Positions 11,611-22,247 of a DNA stretch of 64,000 nucleotides are shown piece by piece. The notes beneath the pieces were generated by a model. It was not told the origin of the DNA and ran no database searches. It was given only the letters and a program-made list of their open reading frames with translations. Source of the stretch: Catonia carolina. Lineage: Eukaryota > Arthropoda > Insecta > Hemiptera > Achilidae. Each line of letters starts with the position of its first letter. Within the stretch, counting starts at the first letter, position 1. Location of the stretch: positions 51,751,722-51,815,721 of the forward strand of contig JAQMRL010000005.1 in assembly GCA_035578175.1 (NCBI GenBank), read 5' to 3'. Position numbers and translations under genes: made by a program.

Positions 11611-11722
11611 TTACACAGTCAATTCAGTTACTAAAAATACGCTTCGAATCTTCACAGTTCAGTTCTGATTTCGGTAATGGACGACAATCTACTTATTATA
11701 ATTGAGCTGTAACAATTGGGCT

Positions 11723-12429
11723 ATAACGAAAGTGTTGTGCAGCAGTGAAAGTGGTTTAGAAGAAATGGGTAATTTAAAAGTAGGCAACGAAAACTTACAG
11801 GAAGTTAGGGGATTCTGCTATCTAGGGAGTAAAATAACCAAGGATGGTAGAAACACAAGTGATATCAAAAGTAAAATTGCTCAAGCTAGAAAAGTCTTTG
11901 AAATGAAAAACATCTTACTGACTACAAACACTAATTTATAGATTAGGAAAAATTTCTTAAAACACTATGTTTGGAGTGTAGCATTATACAGGAGTAAAAC
12001 TTGGGTGATAGGGGCTGTAGAAAGGAAGAGAATAGAGCTTTTGAAATGTGGGGTTATAGGAAAATGTTAAAGATTAGGTGGGTGGACAAAATAAGTAATT
12101 TAGAGGTTCTCAGGCGAGTGGATGAAAAAAGTACATGGAAGCAACTTACCAGAAGAAGGGATAGGCTAGTGGGGCATAAGACATCCAGGTATTGGTCTAT
12201 CAATAATGAAGGGTAATATTGAGGGAGTGAATTGTAGGGAGAGGCAAAGGTTAGACTATATAAACCAAATCACAAAAGATGTTTTTTTTTAAGGGCGAAC
12301 AACCAGGACGGTTATCATCGCCCGAAAACAAAAGATGTAGGGTGTCACAGGTATGTAGATATGAAACGGCTTGCGCAAGACAGAACAGCTTGGAGAACTA
12401 CATCAAACCAGTCGACTGACGACAAAAAA
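11723..12429 (+). pseudogene. LINE-2 reverse transcriptase C-terminal fragment
   Basis: The peptide FCYLGSKITKDGR (about 11810-11850), then SDIKSKIAQARK, VWSVALY, W..QLTRRRDRLVGH and a late 'MKRLAQDRTAWR' match the C-terminal region of insect RTE-like LINE polymerases. In-frame stops and shifts occur at about 11940 and beyond. It is 5'-truncated, with the direct repeat aattgggct at 11714-11722 and 12430-12438. A paralogue lies at 20.2-20.85 kb. Confidence 0.8.
12283..12327 (-). mobile_element. 45 bp insertion with target duplication inside LINE-2
   Basis: An 11 bp direct repeat acaaaagatgt (12272-12282 and 12328-12338) surrounds a 45 bp segment that is a T run followed by 'aagggcgaacaacc' and 'aggacggttatcatcgccc'. 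The paralogue at 20.75 kb has a single acaaaagatgt and no insert. Read on the minus strand the insert ends in poly(A), like an extremely 5'-truncated retroposon. It also contains a small inverted repeat, gggcga / tcgccc. Confidence 0.8.
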
Positions 12430-12683
12430 AATTGGGCTGCTATTAGCATTAACGAACCAAAAGAGCTAGAGATCAAATTGGAGTAAAACATGTTTGCAAA
12501 AACGACAATCCCTGTTTAATTTTTGCTAGCACCATTTTATTCGTAGCAGATGAATCGCATTCTTTATAAGTAGCCTCCCTAATACACAACTTACACGCAT
12601 CATCTTGTTTGAATGTATATTGGTAACTTGAGTTCTTCTTATTCCACAGACATGGAAAACTGCGATATCTATACTAATATTAC
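12430..12683. other. Short interval without recognised gene
   Basis: The piece 'tctatactaatattac' at 12667-12682 resembles the 5' terminus of insect Helitrons but is followed directly by the HINE-like copy, so no Helitron body is present. Confidence 0.35.
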
Positions 12684-13473
12684 AAATCTGTTGTGAAACA
12701 CTCACACAACTTTCTCTTGCCAATGCAAATAATTAACAATATAACCTAACATTAGTAATAAAATATTAGAAATAAACAAAAAACTAACCTCAAAAAGCAT
12801 AACCTTATTTTAATCATTATATGAAAGACGCAAATTGAAAATCAACCTCAGTTCGGCTCAAAAATACGGAAAATCACTCTTTCACACTAAATTACTCTCT
12901 GTAGAGAAAAATTTTTTTAAATAAAAGTTGTAGATCTTTTAATTTTCTATAAATATAATTATATACACTTTTGTCATAAAATGCATCCTAAGGCTGAAAT
13001 CTTCGAAAAAATCGATTTTTCACACGTTTTCGTGAGAAAAAAACAGAAAATCGCTATTTACCGCTGAACTAAGCGTTATACAAAAAAATGTTTGAAATAA
13101 AAGTTGTAGAATTTTAAATTCTCTACATTTTTTATTATATAAATTTTTGCGTTATAATACATATTAAAGCCGTAATTTAAAAAAAAACACTTTTTTACGT
13201 GAAAACAGCCACACCAAGAATTTCAGCAAACATGGCGCCTACCCTATCTTGAGAATAAAAAATTGAGTAAACCAGGCGATTCTAAAAAAAATCGTAGGAC
13301 CAGTTTTTGAGAAAATCGCAAAAAAGTGAAAAATTACACGAATAAACTACTACTTGCGGTTGACCGATTTTGATGAAAAATGTTCGTGTCGGGTTCGGTA
13401 GTGAGTGGTATTTAACTTAACTTTAAAGTTTCAAGTTCGTACGATGTTCCGTTCTTGAGATATTTTGCACACA

Positions 13474-13505
<32 letters not shown>

Positions 13506-13645
13506 CAGACCAATCGCTAAAAACATATTTTTTGGGTTCAGGGGGTCTGAAAACGTGTAGATCCGGTGAAAATTAGATTTCGAAAAATCTACATGAAAAC
13601 AATACTTACCTTCCTATATATTCATATAGGCAAGAGAAAGTAAAA
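12684..13645 (-). mobile_element. HINE-like element, full length
   Basis: On the plus strand it opens with the hairpin end (ttgtgaaacactcac), then the subterminal repeat actttctcttgcc. It closes with ggcaagagaaagt (13629-13641), an exact 13 bp inverse of the first. A CA/GCAC microsatellite lies at about 13474-13506. Two tandem units and the block 'aataaactactact' are present. No coding capacity. It lies inside the 10608-13890 element. Confidence 0.75.
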
Positions 13646-13890
13646 AGACAAAGCGTATTTTATGTGCAGGCTAATTTCCAAAACTACTGCTCGATAGTTT
13701 TCCCATCGAGCCAGCTTTCAGTTCAGTTTAAACTTTCAGTTTTGAAGTTAACACTTCAGGTTTTAACTGTCATGAGAAACTGATATAAGAACTCAACTGA
13801 CCGAGTAAAAAGGGGCTTACGAAGCGATGGGCTGCTTTTTTTGGGAAACTGACAGTTTCCGAGACCTCAACGGTTGAGTTGATCACCCAG

Positions 13891-14684
13891 TATATCATCA
13901 CCAATGTAAACTGTTGATAATTAATTAACTGATAACACCTACATTTATTTATAATTTAGATTACTAAACAAATTTAACATACATTACAAATACTTAATAA
14001 TTTGTCTTCATAATATTAACACATTCCTAACATTTCTCATTTCACTCCAACATTTCATACAATATAAAATACTGTATGATACATTTACATTACATGAAGA
14101 ACCCATGAAAGTTAAAGAATGAAGAACTGGCGTGACAAGATGCAATAAGAAACATGGTAAGCGAACAGGCGTAAGAAGCAAATAAGTATTCTATACGAAC
14201 AAGATGATTTAATTTCTAAAATGGTCTTAATTAAAAGCGTACCGAGTCAAAGTAAAATAATAAAGATCTTTTATTCAGTAAACTTAAAACTCTTTGTAAC
14301 GATACATACCGAACATAACATAGTGCGAAGAAATTCGTAGTGAGTAATGAATAGCTTAGAAATTACTTCACTTCAGTTGGTACCTGATTTTAAACTTGTA
14401 ATAAACTGGGTTCACTCGCAACACTTAATTTCCATACATAATTACAACAGTGCTGAAAATATACGACTAGAATTTCTTGTCACAAGATAGTAAATTTTAT
14501 CTTTCCGACGTACAGGTCATGTAATTCTCACACTTTGCAAATAAATAAAATGAATACACACAAAATATTATTTAGAAAATATTTAATGTAGGTATTTATA
14601 TTTATTCTGGTTAAGTATACCTATAAAAATTGTTTTACAAGATGACTGGAATTCTTTACTGCTATAAAAAATTATTTTATTATA
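13891..14684. other. AT-rich stretch without recognised gene
   Basis: Unique-looking DNA between two transposons. No coding or repeat signal was seen. Confidence 0.4.
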
Positions 14685-16022
14685 CAGGGCGTTTCAAAAT
14701 GTTCTTCGGGGTTACGAAAATTCACTACAAAAAAACTATTCCACTTACCTAAATGAAAGTTGTACGTGCAGATGCAGGGATTCAAACAGTTTTTTTTAAC
14801 ATCTATAAATGTTCAATGTGTGCTCCTTTGGTGACACGGCATACGTCAACACGAAAGTCTAGCTCTTGCCAAACACGCCCTAACATGTCTCTTTCGATAG
14901 AGTTGACCGCATTGATTATGCGATCCTTCAGCTCAGCGATATCGTTCGGCATTGGTGGCTTGAAGACCTTGTCTTTCACATAGCCCCAGAGAAAGAAGTC
15001 ACATGGCGTGAGGTCTGGTGATCTTGGTGGCCACAGCAAAAGTTGTTGGTCTTCCTCAGACGCGCGTCCTATCCAGCGTCGAGGCAGTGTTGTGTTAAGG
15101 TACCGTCGAACCTCGTTATGAAAATGGGCAGGACAACCGTCTTGCTGGAAAATGAAGTCATTTAATAGCTGAGGCATAAGCCATAATTGCAACATGTCCA
15201 GGTACGTCATGCCGTTTACTGTCGTTTCTGCAAAAAAAAACGGCCCATACACTGCCTCACGAGAGATCGCGCAAAAAACGTTTACTTTCGGAGAATCCCT
15301 AACGTGTTCCACATAAGCGTGTGGGTTTTCACTTCCCCAAACTCGCACGTTATGACGATTTACTTTGCCGCTGATATGAAACGTAGCTTCATCGCTGAAA
15401 ATTATCTTCTCTAGAAAACCTTCATCCAATGACACCTTTTGCTGTAACTCTAAACAAACATGGAGCCTACGTGTTTTATCTCCATCAGATAGATGCTGCA
15501 GTAATTGAAGATGGTACGGTTTGAATAATAAACGTTTACGGAGAACTCGCCACACTGTTGTTTTCGGAATTCCTAACTCTCTGCCTGCAGACGCAGTCGA
15601 TTTTGACGGGCTGCGAATAAAACTTGCACGCACACTGTCAACACTGACATCTGAGGTTGATGGACGACCAGTTGATTTCCGCTTGCACAAGCAACCAGTT
15701 TCGCTGAATTGTTTGTACCATGCACGAATTGAATTGTCACTTGGTGGATCCTTATGAAATTTCAACCGAAACGCACGTTGCACAGTAATTACCGACTTTG
15801 ACGAGTGAAATTCTAAGACACAAAACGACTTCTCGCTTCCCGTGGCAGCCATTTTCTCTACTGTCTACACCTAGCGGGCAGACGGTCAACTAACTGCCCA
15901 GTACCCGTGGAAAAAAACTGTTTGAATTGCTCTTTCGTACAGTACTTGTTTCATTCTTGTAAGTGGAATAGTTTTTTTGTAATGAATTTTCGTAACCCCG
16001 AAGAACATTTTGAAACGCCCTG
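14685..16022 (-). mobile_element. Complete Tc1/mariner-superfamily transposon
   Basis: A 1338 bp element with 64 bp terminal inverted repeats (14685-14748 and 15959-16022) that differ at a single position and start 'cagggcgtttcaaaatgttc'. Both ends abut TA (14683-14684 and 16023-16024), the expected target duplication. It encodes one uninterrupted transposase on the minus strand. The near-identity of the two ends and the open frame indicate a young insertion, possibly of an active copy. Confidence 0.95.
14803..15852 (-). CDS. Tc1/mariner-type transposase
   Basis: Cut-and-paste transposase of 349 residues, of normal length for the superfamily. Residues 1-60 form a helix-turn-helix domain of the DUF4817 type (VQRAFRLKFHKDPPS, SIRAWYKQF), and a second HTH-like segment lies at about 85-115 (SAGRELGIPKTTVWRVLRKR). 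The DDE domain follows: IFSDEATF (first acidic residue, about 150), FIFQQDGCPAHFHNEVRRYL (second, about 237) and WPPRSPDLTPCDFFLWGY (third, about 280). The second to third Asp spacing is larger than the DD34D of classical mariners because of the insert near WIGRASEEDQQLLL. The start is the Met just inside the right inverted repeat. All three catalytic acids are kept and there is no stop or frameshift; catalytic competence is inferred. Confidence 0.93.
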   Translation of the reverse strand: MAATGSEKSFCVLEFHSSKSVITVQRAFRLKFHKDPPSDNSIRAWYKQFSETGCLCKRKSTGRPSTSDVSVDSVRASFIRSPSKSTASAGRELGIPKTTVWRVLRKRLLFKPYHLQLLQHLSDGDKTRRLHVCLELQQKVSLDEGFLEKIIFSDEATFHISGKVNRHNVRVWGSENPHAYVEHVRDSPKVNVFCAISREAVYGPFFFAETTVNGMTYLDMLQLWLMPQLLNDFIFQQDGCPAHFHNEVRRYLNTTLPRRWIGRASEEDQQLLLWPPRSPDLTPCDFFLWGYVKDKVFKPPMPNDIAELKDRIINAVNSIERDMLGRVWQELDFRVDVCRVTKGAHIEHL

Positions 16023-16114
16023 TATAACCACCGATTTTATTACAGAATAAAAATATAAGTACATATTAGATTTAACAACTGTTAATTTGTTGTTTAATAA
16101 TCTATACTTCTATA
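16023..16114. other. Short AT-rich spacer
   Basis: Lies between the mariner-type element and the Helitron. The sequence 'tctatacttctatatctact' at 16101-16120 may be or include the Helitron 5' end, so the exact boundary is uncertain. Confidence 0.4.
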
Positions 16115-17093
16115 TCTACTATAAATAATATAATAAAGATGAAACGTCTCTTTGTTTGTTTGTTTGTATGAGGTAACCTCAGAAACTACAGAACAGATTT
16201 TAAAAAATCTTTCATTGTTGCACAGCTTAGAGCTTTCTGATCAATATAGGTTATTTTGCAACTTTAAGTAACTCTGGTTGCCGGTGTACTTTGATGGTTG
16301 GGGTTCAATTAACCATACTCTCTCAGGAGTGGTCGACCTGGGTTTGTACAAGGCTACACCTCATTTACACGTCAAACACATCATCCTCATCTCATTGGGT
16401 CATGGGGTTGCTTATTGTTCTGAATTGAACAGATTGCAACGTACACGAATTAGGAATTAAAAAGAAAAGTAACTCTAATTAAGTGAGTTAAGCAACTTAA
16501 ACTGTGACGATGTCACATGTTTTAGTTTATCGGGTGCATAGCACTTTTATTTGTTCTACCAAGTCCTCTGGATGGTGTATTTTTTGGGCAAGAAGCACGA
16601 TTCAACTTTTATACTTCATAGAAAAACGTGAAGAATAACATTCGATTCCAAAAACATTAAAAAATTCGGAAATATTCAACAATTTTATTTTTGTAGTGTA
16701 TTTCATATATTTGTTTTCATTCGACAGGTAGTGAATGAGTCATATATTTCCAATTACTCTGCGTGGCGCACACACGTATTACTGTCTCTTATCTCAGCCA
16801 TATATCAACTGTCTCTTTCTTTTCCATCAGTATTCTTCTATGCATTCTATTCAATTCTGTTAAATCGCAGGGACAAACATTTAAAACGGTGGGCATCAAT
16901 TTGAGAGAAAAGTGCTTCCTTCACTCACGGACAACTTTATGTCGGACTTTCTAGAGCTGGAAGTGCAGAAAAATAATTTATTTTGCTGCCACAGGGCAAC
17001 GAAACCACAAAATATTATACATAGAGAGGTTTTAAAATAATTTAACGAGGCCTACATTAGCTGTTGTGAAGCGAAACGAGCGGGGGTTGCTAG
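16115..17093 (+). mobile_element. Non-autonomous Helitron, interrupted by SINE-1
   Basis: Starts at an AT-rich TCTACTATAAATAAT-type 5' end, followed by the phrase 'gtttgtttgtttgtatgagg' and 'ctcagaaactac', common in insect Helitrons. It ends 'agcgggggttgctag' at 17093 followed by T, i.e. CTAG|T, with a GC-rich end. A paralogue lies at 52507-53260. No Rep/helicase coding sequence is present. A SINE-1 copy (16276-16466) is inserted in its 5' part. Confidence 0.75.
16276..16466 (+). mobile_element. SINE-1, 5'-truncated, with verified empty site
   Basis: Only the body and A-rich tail are kept (from 'ggttgccggtgtactttgat' to 'ggaattaaaaagaa'); the tRNA-like head is absent. A 10 bp direct repeat aagtaactct flanks it at 16266-16275 and 16467-16476. 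The paralogous Helitron at about 52640 reads straight through this point (actttaagtatctttaatta), which proves an insertion. Confidence 0.92.
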
Positions 17094-17300
17094 TTATTAA
17101 TATTACAAAGAAATCACGTTTGTTCGTGAGGTAATCTCGGAAATAATACAACCGATTTCAAAAATTCTTTCACTGATGGACCAGGTTACAACTTTGTAAG
17201 AAACATGGTTATATGATATTACGTAATTTTTAAAAGTTGTTTAAAAAATGTAATAATTGGTAATGAAGTCATTTCTTAAGTATTTGGTGTAATGCATTTT
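17094..17300 (+). repeat. Second Helitron-like 5' fragment
   Basis: Begins 'ttattaatattacaaagaaa' and continues with 'tttgttcgtgaggtaatctc' and 'attctttcactgatgg', the same phrase order as the 5' part of the neighbouring Helitron but clearly diverged. It directly follows that element's CTAG end. No 3' end is seen. Confidence 0.45.
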
Positions 17301-17377
17301 AGGAAGTTTAGTTCTTTTGTCTATCACAATAACATCATCCTTTACTTTTCTTTTAATTATTAACGGGACGGAAATTC

Positions 17378-18028
17378 GAAAAGTGTTGTTTTCATATCGA
17401 TTTTTCGAAATCGATTTTCACTGGATATACACGGTTTTTCACCCCTGAACCCAAAAAACATGTTTCAAGCGATTGGTATGTGTATGAACAAAATATCTCA
17501 GAAACGAAACAACATACGAAGTTTAAACTTGAAACTTACGTGAAGTACCACTACGGGACCCGACTCGAATATTTTCATCAAAATCGGTCAACCGGAAGTA
17601 ATGGTTTATTCGTGCGATTTTTCATTTTTTCCGCTTTCTTAAAAACGGCTCCTACGATTTGTTTTTAAAATCGCCTCATTCACTACATTTTGTATAGTCC
17701 ACAAGATACAATAAGCACGATATCTGCTTAGATTCTTAAAAGGCCTGCTGGACTCTCGTGGTAAAAAAATGTTTTTCTAAGATTGCGGCTTTCATATGCA
17801 TTATAGGTCAGCAGTGTACATAATATCAGCTGAAGAACTTTTAAAACCTAAAAATTGTATTTCAAGCGATTTCTGTACATATCGCATGTTTTAGCGACAA
17901 TTAATGATTTTCTGTACTTCTTTCATCAAAATCAGTGAAAACATTTTTGCATCATTCACTCATGATTAAATATGTTTTATTATTTTACATGGGCAAGAGA
18001 AAGTCGTGTATTTTACACAAAAAAATTT
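17378..18028 (+). repeat. HINE-like element, internally deleted
   Basis: Starts at 'gttttcatatcgatttttcg' and ends with ggcaagagaaagt (17992-18004), then a 3' hairpin gtgta-ttt-tacac (18006-18018) and an A/T-rich end. The hairpin differs in sequence from the consensus gtgtga...tcacac but is still fully paired. One of the two tandem units is heavily shortened. Confidence 0.7.
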
Positions 18029-19184
18029 AATTAAGCCATCGCCTTCCTAGATAGCCAGTGAACGCCCCCAATTTTCTGTGGGCCCCCTGAAGGCCTCCAG
18101 CTCCCACAAGGGGGCGTTGTCGCCCACTCTAAGAAAGGATAATTTAGAGTCTGGTCCGATGGTGTCGGGTCCAAGACAACTAGGTTCTACGCAGAAGTCC
18201 CTGGTTAGATTCTCGTTCACGTTCAAATTTTTCATCTTTCGCTCTCATCCTCCACCATCCACACTGGTTGTTACGTACAAACCACAAGACGTAAAAAAAA
18301 AATATTGAAGTAACAAAGATGGGATAATGCAATATTAAAATTTTTTTTTTCGGTAGATCTAGAAGGCATAATGAACCAAATGAAGTTCAGGCTGATCATT
18401 TCAGACTTCAAGGGTTTCCACGAAGAACAGAAGCAGAAAACCGAACAGACAGAAGAAGAAAATCAAACAGTAAAAGAATGTTGCGAAGTATGAGTTTCCA
18501 CAAATGGCTAAAGATTCTTTACGTGGTTTTTAAATTCACCTTAAACAAAAGAAATGTTGGCAGAATAGTGAAGGTAGGAAAACGGGAAGTTCTTTAATAC
18601 ATGATTTTCATGATTTCCGCGATAAACCCGTAGTCACATATAAACCCAAATAAATTGAGTAAATGTATCTAAGGAAAGAGCTTACACACTTTTTCACTTT
18701 GTAAGTACACTGAAACCAAAGTGAAATTAATTGACAAAAATTACCAAGAAATATTATATTAACAATGAAAAAAACGAAATTAAAATTAACGATGAAAGAG
18801 AGGGATGTTGTAAACAACTTAAGTTGAGCTACCAAGTTAATAGATAAAAAAGTAAGCAAAGATTGCAGATGCGTTGAGAGAGGGAGTTGATACTCAAGAG
18901 AGACCACCTCATGTCAATGACGTGACTACAAACTATAACCAGTTAATTTTATTTCCAAACCATCTTAATTAGATGTACCCCCGGAGTACACCGCACAATA
19001 TAATCCAGGCAGAAGCAAAAAGTATCAAGATCAAGAAGGCCACCGTGTTCTTTCCCTTGTCTTACCCACACTTTTATAAACTACACCGCCATAACTACCG
19101 GGCGCCCAGAAATGTATCTAATAAATTACTATTAAATAATCCAATAACAAAAATCCCTTTCTAGAGACGGCAGGTCTCACGGTT
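18029..19184. other. Mixed stretch without recognised gene
   Basis: The segment 18045-18240 is distinctly GC-richer than its surroundings (gtgggccccctgaaggcctc) and includes an imperfect inverted pair around gggggcg / cgccccc. A 76-codon frame crosses it, with no recognised product. The rest is AT-rich and featureless. Confidence 0.4.
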
Positions 19185-19465
19185 GGAGGCAATTTTTAAA
19201 AAGGCTTAACTTTGACCTACGGGAAAAACAATTGGTAATTTTTTTATCTATTCTTTAGGAGGAATCGAGGACACTATTTTTGTCTCCAAATTCCGACTTT
19301 GATTTCTTGACTTCCAGTTTTGGGCGACTAACGGGTAAAACCGGAACTTCAAACTCAATCCAGGCCCACTAACTTTTCGTGTAGTTTACGAACCCGGAAA
19401 CTGTTTGTTGCTATCTCTTGTAGTTTCTGACATCTGGGTGTGACGGACGAATGGACACAGGAAAT
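19185..19465 (-). repeat. RepD copy
   Basis: Reverse orientation of the repeat at 49.0 and 59.2 kb. It contains the reverse complement of 'gaagtcaagaaatcaaagt', 'gagatagcaacaaacag' and the 'tccatt...cgtccgtcacacccag' head. One internal unit is present. Confidence 0.7.
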
Positions 19466-19524
19466 GATAGACGGCAGTTTTCAAAATTTCCACCAAACAT
19501 AAAAGTATTCTATAAAAAAAAATA

Positions 19525-19640
19525 GATAACGAGAAACATAACCTTACTTTAATCATAAATGAATGACGCAAAATGAAAATCAACCTCTGTAGGAGTTAAA
19601 GAAAAGGTAAATCACTAATTGACGCTTAACTAGCTTATGC
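19525..19640 (-). repeat. HINE-like fragment
   Basis: About 110 bp matching the hairpin-proximal part of the family ('cataaccttactttaatcat', 'gacgcaaaatgaaaatcaac'). Both ends are truncated. Confidence 0.65.
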
Positions 19641-20192
19641 AGGCTGTTGCCTCGACACAATTCAACCGGATTTTTTTTATGGTGTTGAGTTGAAGGTATG
19701 TTCATGAACATTTGCAGCGTTCTTTACAATATTTTTCTGTGATTCTAATCGCACATTTAGCCGGCTAGTCAATCATTAAGTTTGTCTACAGTGTTTTATG
19801 TGACAATATAATTTGTTTTCTCGGAATGGCGGTTAGATTTCAGTCACTTGTAATCTCTCCAAAACAGGGTAAAATTAAATTATAATGTTTATCTAGTTTA
19901 TTATGATTTATTCCCCGATTTGATTATTTCGTTTAAGTTCTAGAAATTCTTTGCCTTTATATAAGTCAATCGTTTGTCTGTGAGAAGTTAGTAGTAAACA
20001 GATTGTGAGTCGGTATGTAAACAATCAGTTTGTTTAGGTTAGTCGTTAAGAATTAAGAATTACGTAGTTATAAAATAGATTCTACATAACGGTAAGTAGT
20101 ATGTACAATTATTGGATACACAGTAAGTAGAACTCATTCATCAATCGTTTGATTGCAAATGGCCATATTTCTTTTTAGTTATTGCAATAATT
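19641..20192. other. AT-rich stretch without recognised gene
   Basis: Nothing identified. Confidence 0.4.
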
Positions 20193-20205
20193 AATGTAAA
20201 TGATT

Positions 20206-20852
20206 GTGCAGCAGTGAGAGTGGTTTAGAAGAGATGGGAAATTTAAAAATAGGCAACGAAAAACATACAGGAAGTTGGGGAATTCTGCTATCTAGGGAGT
20301 AAAACAACCAAGGATGGTAGAAGCACAAATGATATCAAAAGTAGGATTGCTCGAACTAGAAAAGCCTTTGAAATGAAAAACAACTTACTGACTATAACCA
20401 TTGATTTACAGATTACGAAAACATTCTTAAAACACTAAGTTAGGAGTGTAGCATCATTCGGGAAAGAAACGTGGGTGATAGGGGCTGTAGAAAATAAGAA
20501 GATAGAAGCTTTTTATATGTGGTGTTATAGGAAAATGTCAAAGATTAGGTGAGAGGACAAAGTAATTTAAAGGTTCTTAGGCGAGTGGATGAAAAATGAA
20601 GTACATTGAAACATCTTACCACAAGAAGGGATAAGCTAGTGGCGCATATCTTAAGATATCCAAGTATTGGTCTATCAATAATGGAGGGTAATACTGAGGG
20701 AGTGAATTTTACGGGCAGGCAAAGGTTAGAATATATAAAGCAAATTACAAAAGATGTAGGGTGTTACTGGTGTGTAGATATGAAACGACTTGCGCAAGAT
20801 AGAGCAGCTTGGAGAACTGAACCAAACCAGTCGAGAGACTGATGACAAAATA
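20206..20852 (+). pseudogene. LINE-2 fragment with target duplication
   Basis: Second copy of the LINE-2 C-terminal region, with stops and shifts throughout. The longest frame (20606-20842) reads KHLTTRRDKLVAHILRYPS and then DMKRLAQDRAAWR close to the polymerase C-terminus, and the nucleotide end is 'gactgatgacaaaataa'. The 13 bp direct repeat aatgtaaatgatt flanks it at 20193-20205 and 20853-20865. It lacks the 45 bp insertion of the copy at 12.28 kb. Confidence 0.85.
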
Positions 20853-20865
20853 AATGTAAATGATT

Positions 20866-21685
20866 AATACTTTAATAAATACTTGTAATAATTTAGAATT
20901 TAAAAGAATTTAGAATTAACGGCAAAGTATTCAATTACAGAACTTAATCTAAAAATGTTTAAAACGTATAAAAACCCACAATCCTTTTGGAACACCAGGT
21001 AAATACTTAATAATAATAGTAGTTACATGTATAAGCATACCATAAATAATGCATTAACTTACCTGTCTCACTCTTATTTCCTACTAGCATTATCCCTCTC
21101 TATCAGAAGCTTACACTGAGAGTAGCTATACCCATTTCCATAACTAATTATAGCACAACGATCATACTGCATCCCCTAACAATAATTTAACCTCTTGATT
21201 AAGAAAAAAGATAATATCAAACACACAAGGAAGTTTTAAGAAAGCTTTTTATAATTTTAATATATATATTTTTAAACAATTAATTACAACCCACATTTAA
21301 GAATAAAACGACTTATCATTTTTCATCTTAAATTTAAATAAATATTTTTTATACAATTTAATCATTCAGATAAAAACAGTACCCACAATACAAACGATTA
21401 TCCCACATTAACCAGTAACCACCCACAAACGAATATTAAACGCCCACTTCAATCCAATGTACATACATTTTAACATAAAACATTCGTACGTACAAATACA
21501 AGTGCTTGAAAATTATTAAATTAATGTTACAGTTATATACCCACGCATTCCGTAGAAAATTTAATAGGGCTTACATAATGAAAAAATATTTCAACTATAT
21601 TTAACACTAGCAACCCCTACTCACTTGTTTGTACCTCGTACAAAAACAAACAGACATTACTTTTTTTACTTATTTAGTCACAATG
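20866..21685. other. AT-rich stretch without recognised gene
   Basis: Nothing identified. Confidence 0.4.
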
Positions 21686-22050
21686 GACCAATTTAGTCAG
21701 CTTGGAAGCCTTCAGTTTTCGATGGTTTCTTTGAAGTTTTCCGAACGCTTTAAGCGAATTTCTTCTGAACAAACCCTGATTGCTTCCTTAGGTGAATGCG
21801 TCGGTAGACTTTGTTTGTTTGTTTGCATTTCGGTGATTTTTCGATTAAGTCTTGTTCTGTTAAGTTCAGTTCTTTCATGACATTCAGTACTTCTTTATGC
21901 CATCCGTATTGGGTCTGAGATTTGGATTTCAACATGTGTTCAACTAATTTATATAGAAGTCTGTCAGGTGCCATTCTGAGGATGTGACCAAAGTAGGACA
22001 CCCGTTTTCTTTCTCATTGCGACTGAGATGGGTTCTATATCTTTATAAAC
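21686..22050 (-). pseudogene. LINE-3 reverse transcriptase C-terminal fragment
   Basis: A minus-strand frame (21750-22001, continuing into 'RKRVSYFGHILRM') contains SYFGHILRMAPDRLLYKLVE and WHKEVLNVMKELNL, typical of the region after the catalytic core in RTE-like LINE polymerases. It differs from LINE-1 and LINE-2. No start, catalytic core or target duplication was found, so it is a 5'-truncated remnant. Confidence 0.65.
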
Positions 22051-22059
22051 TTGGGCGTT

Positions 22060-22247
22060 CGGTAGTAGTCACACACGCACGCGCGCGCGCACACACAAAC
22101 ACACACAGACCAATCGCTAAAAACATGTTTTTTTGGGTTCACGGGATTTGAAAACCTTGTAGATCCGGTGAAAACTCGATTTCGAAAAATCGACGTGAAA
22201 CCAATACGTTCCTTCCTACATATTCAAATAGGCAAGAGAAAGTAAAT
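22060..22247 (-). repeat. HINE-like fragment with CA/GC microsatellite
   Basis: The microsatellite at about 22073-22110 mixes acgc, gcgc and acac units. It is followed by 'agaccaatcgctaaaaacat' and the end ggcaagagaaagt (22231-22243). It is joined directly to the LINE-3 fragment. Confidence 0.75.

Larger units (their letters stand above)
10608..13890. mobile_element. 3.3 kb TIR element containing nested insertions
   Basis: The left end (10608-10670) and right end (13836-13890) are inverted repeats: 'gggtaatcaactcaa' and 'gatctcggaaactatcag' on the left match the reverse complement of 'ctgacagtttccgagacctc' and 'ttgagttgatcaccc' on the right, with one gap of about 8 bp. Both ends are bordered by tata, as expected for TA-targeting Tc1/mariner-like elements. 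The interior holds a short tandem array, a RepB copy, a LINE-2 fragment and a HINE-like copy, so the original element was perhaps 1.1-1.3 kb. No transposase was recognised; it is probably non-autonomous. Confidence 0.65.
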
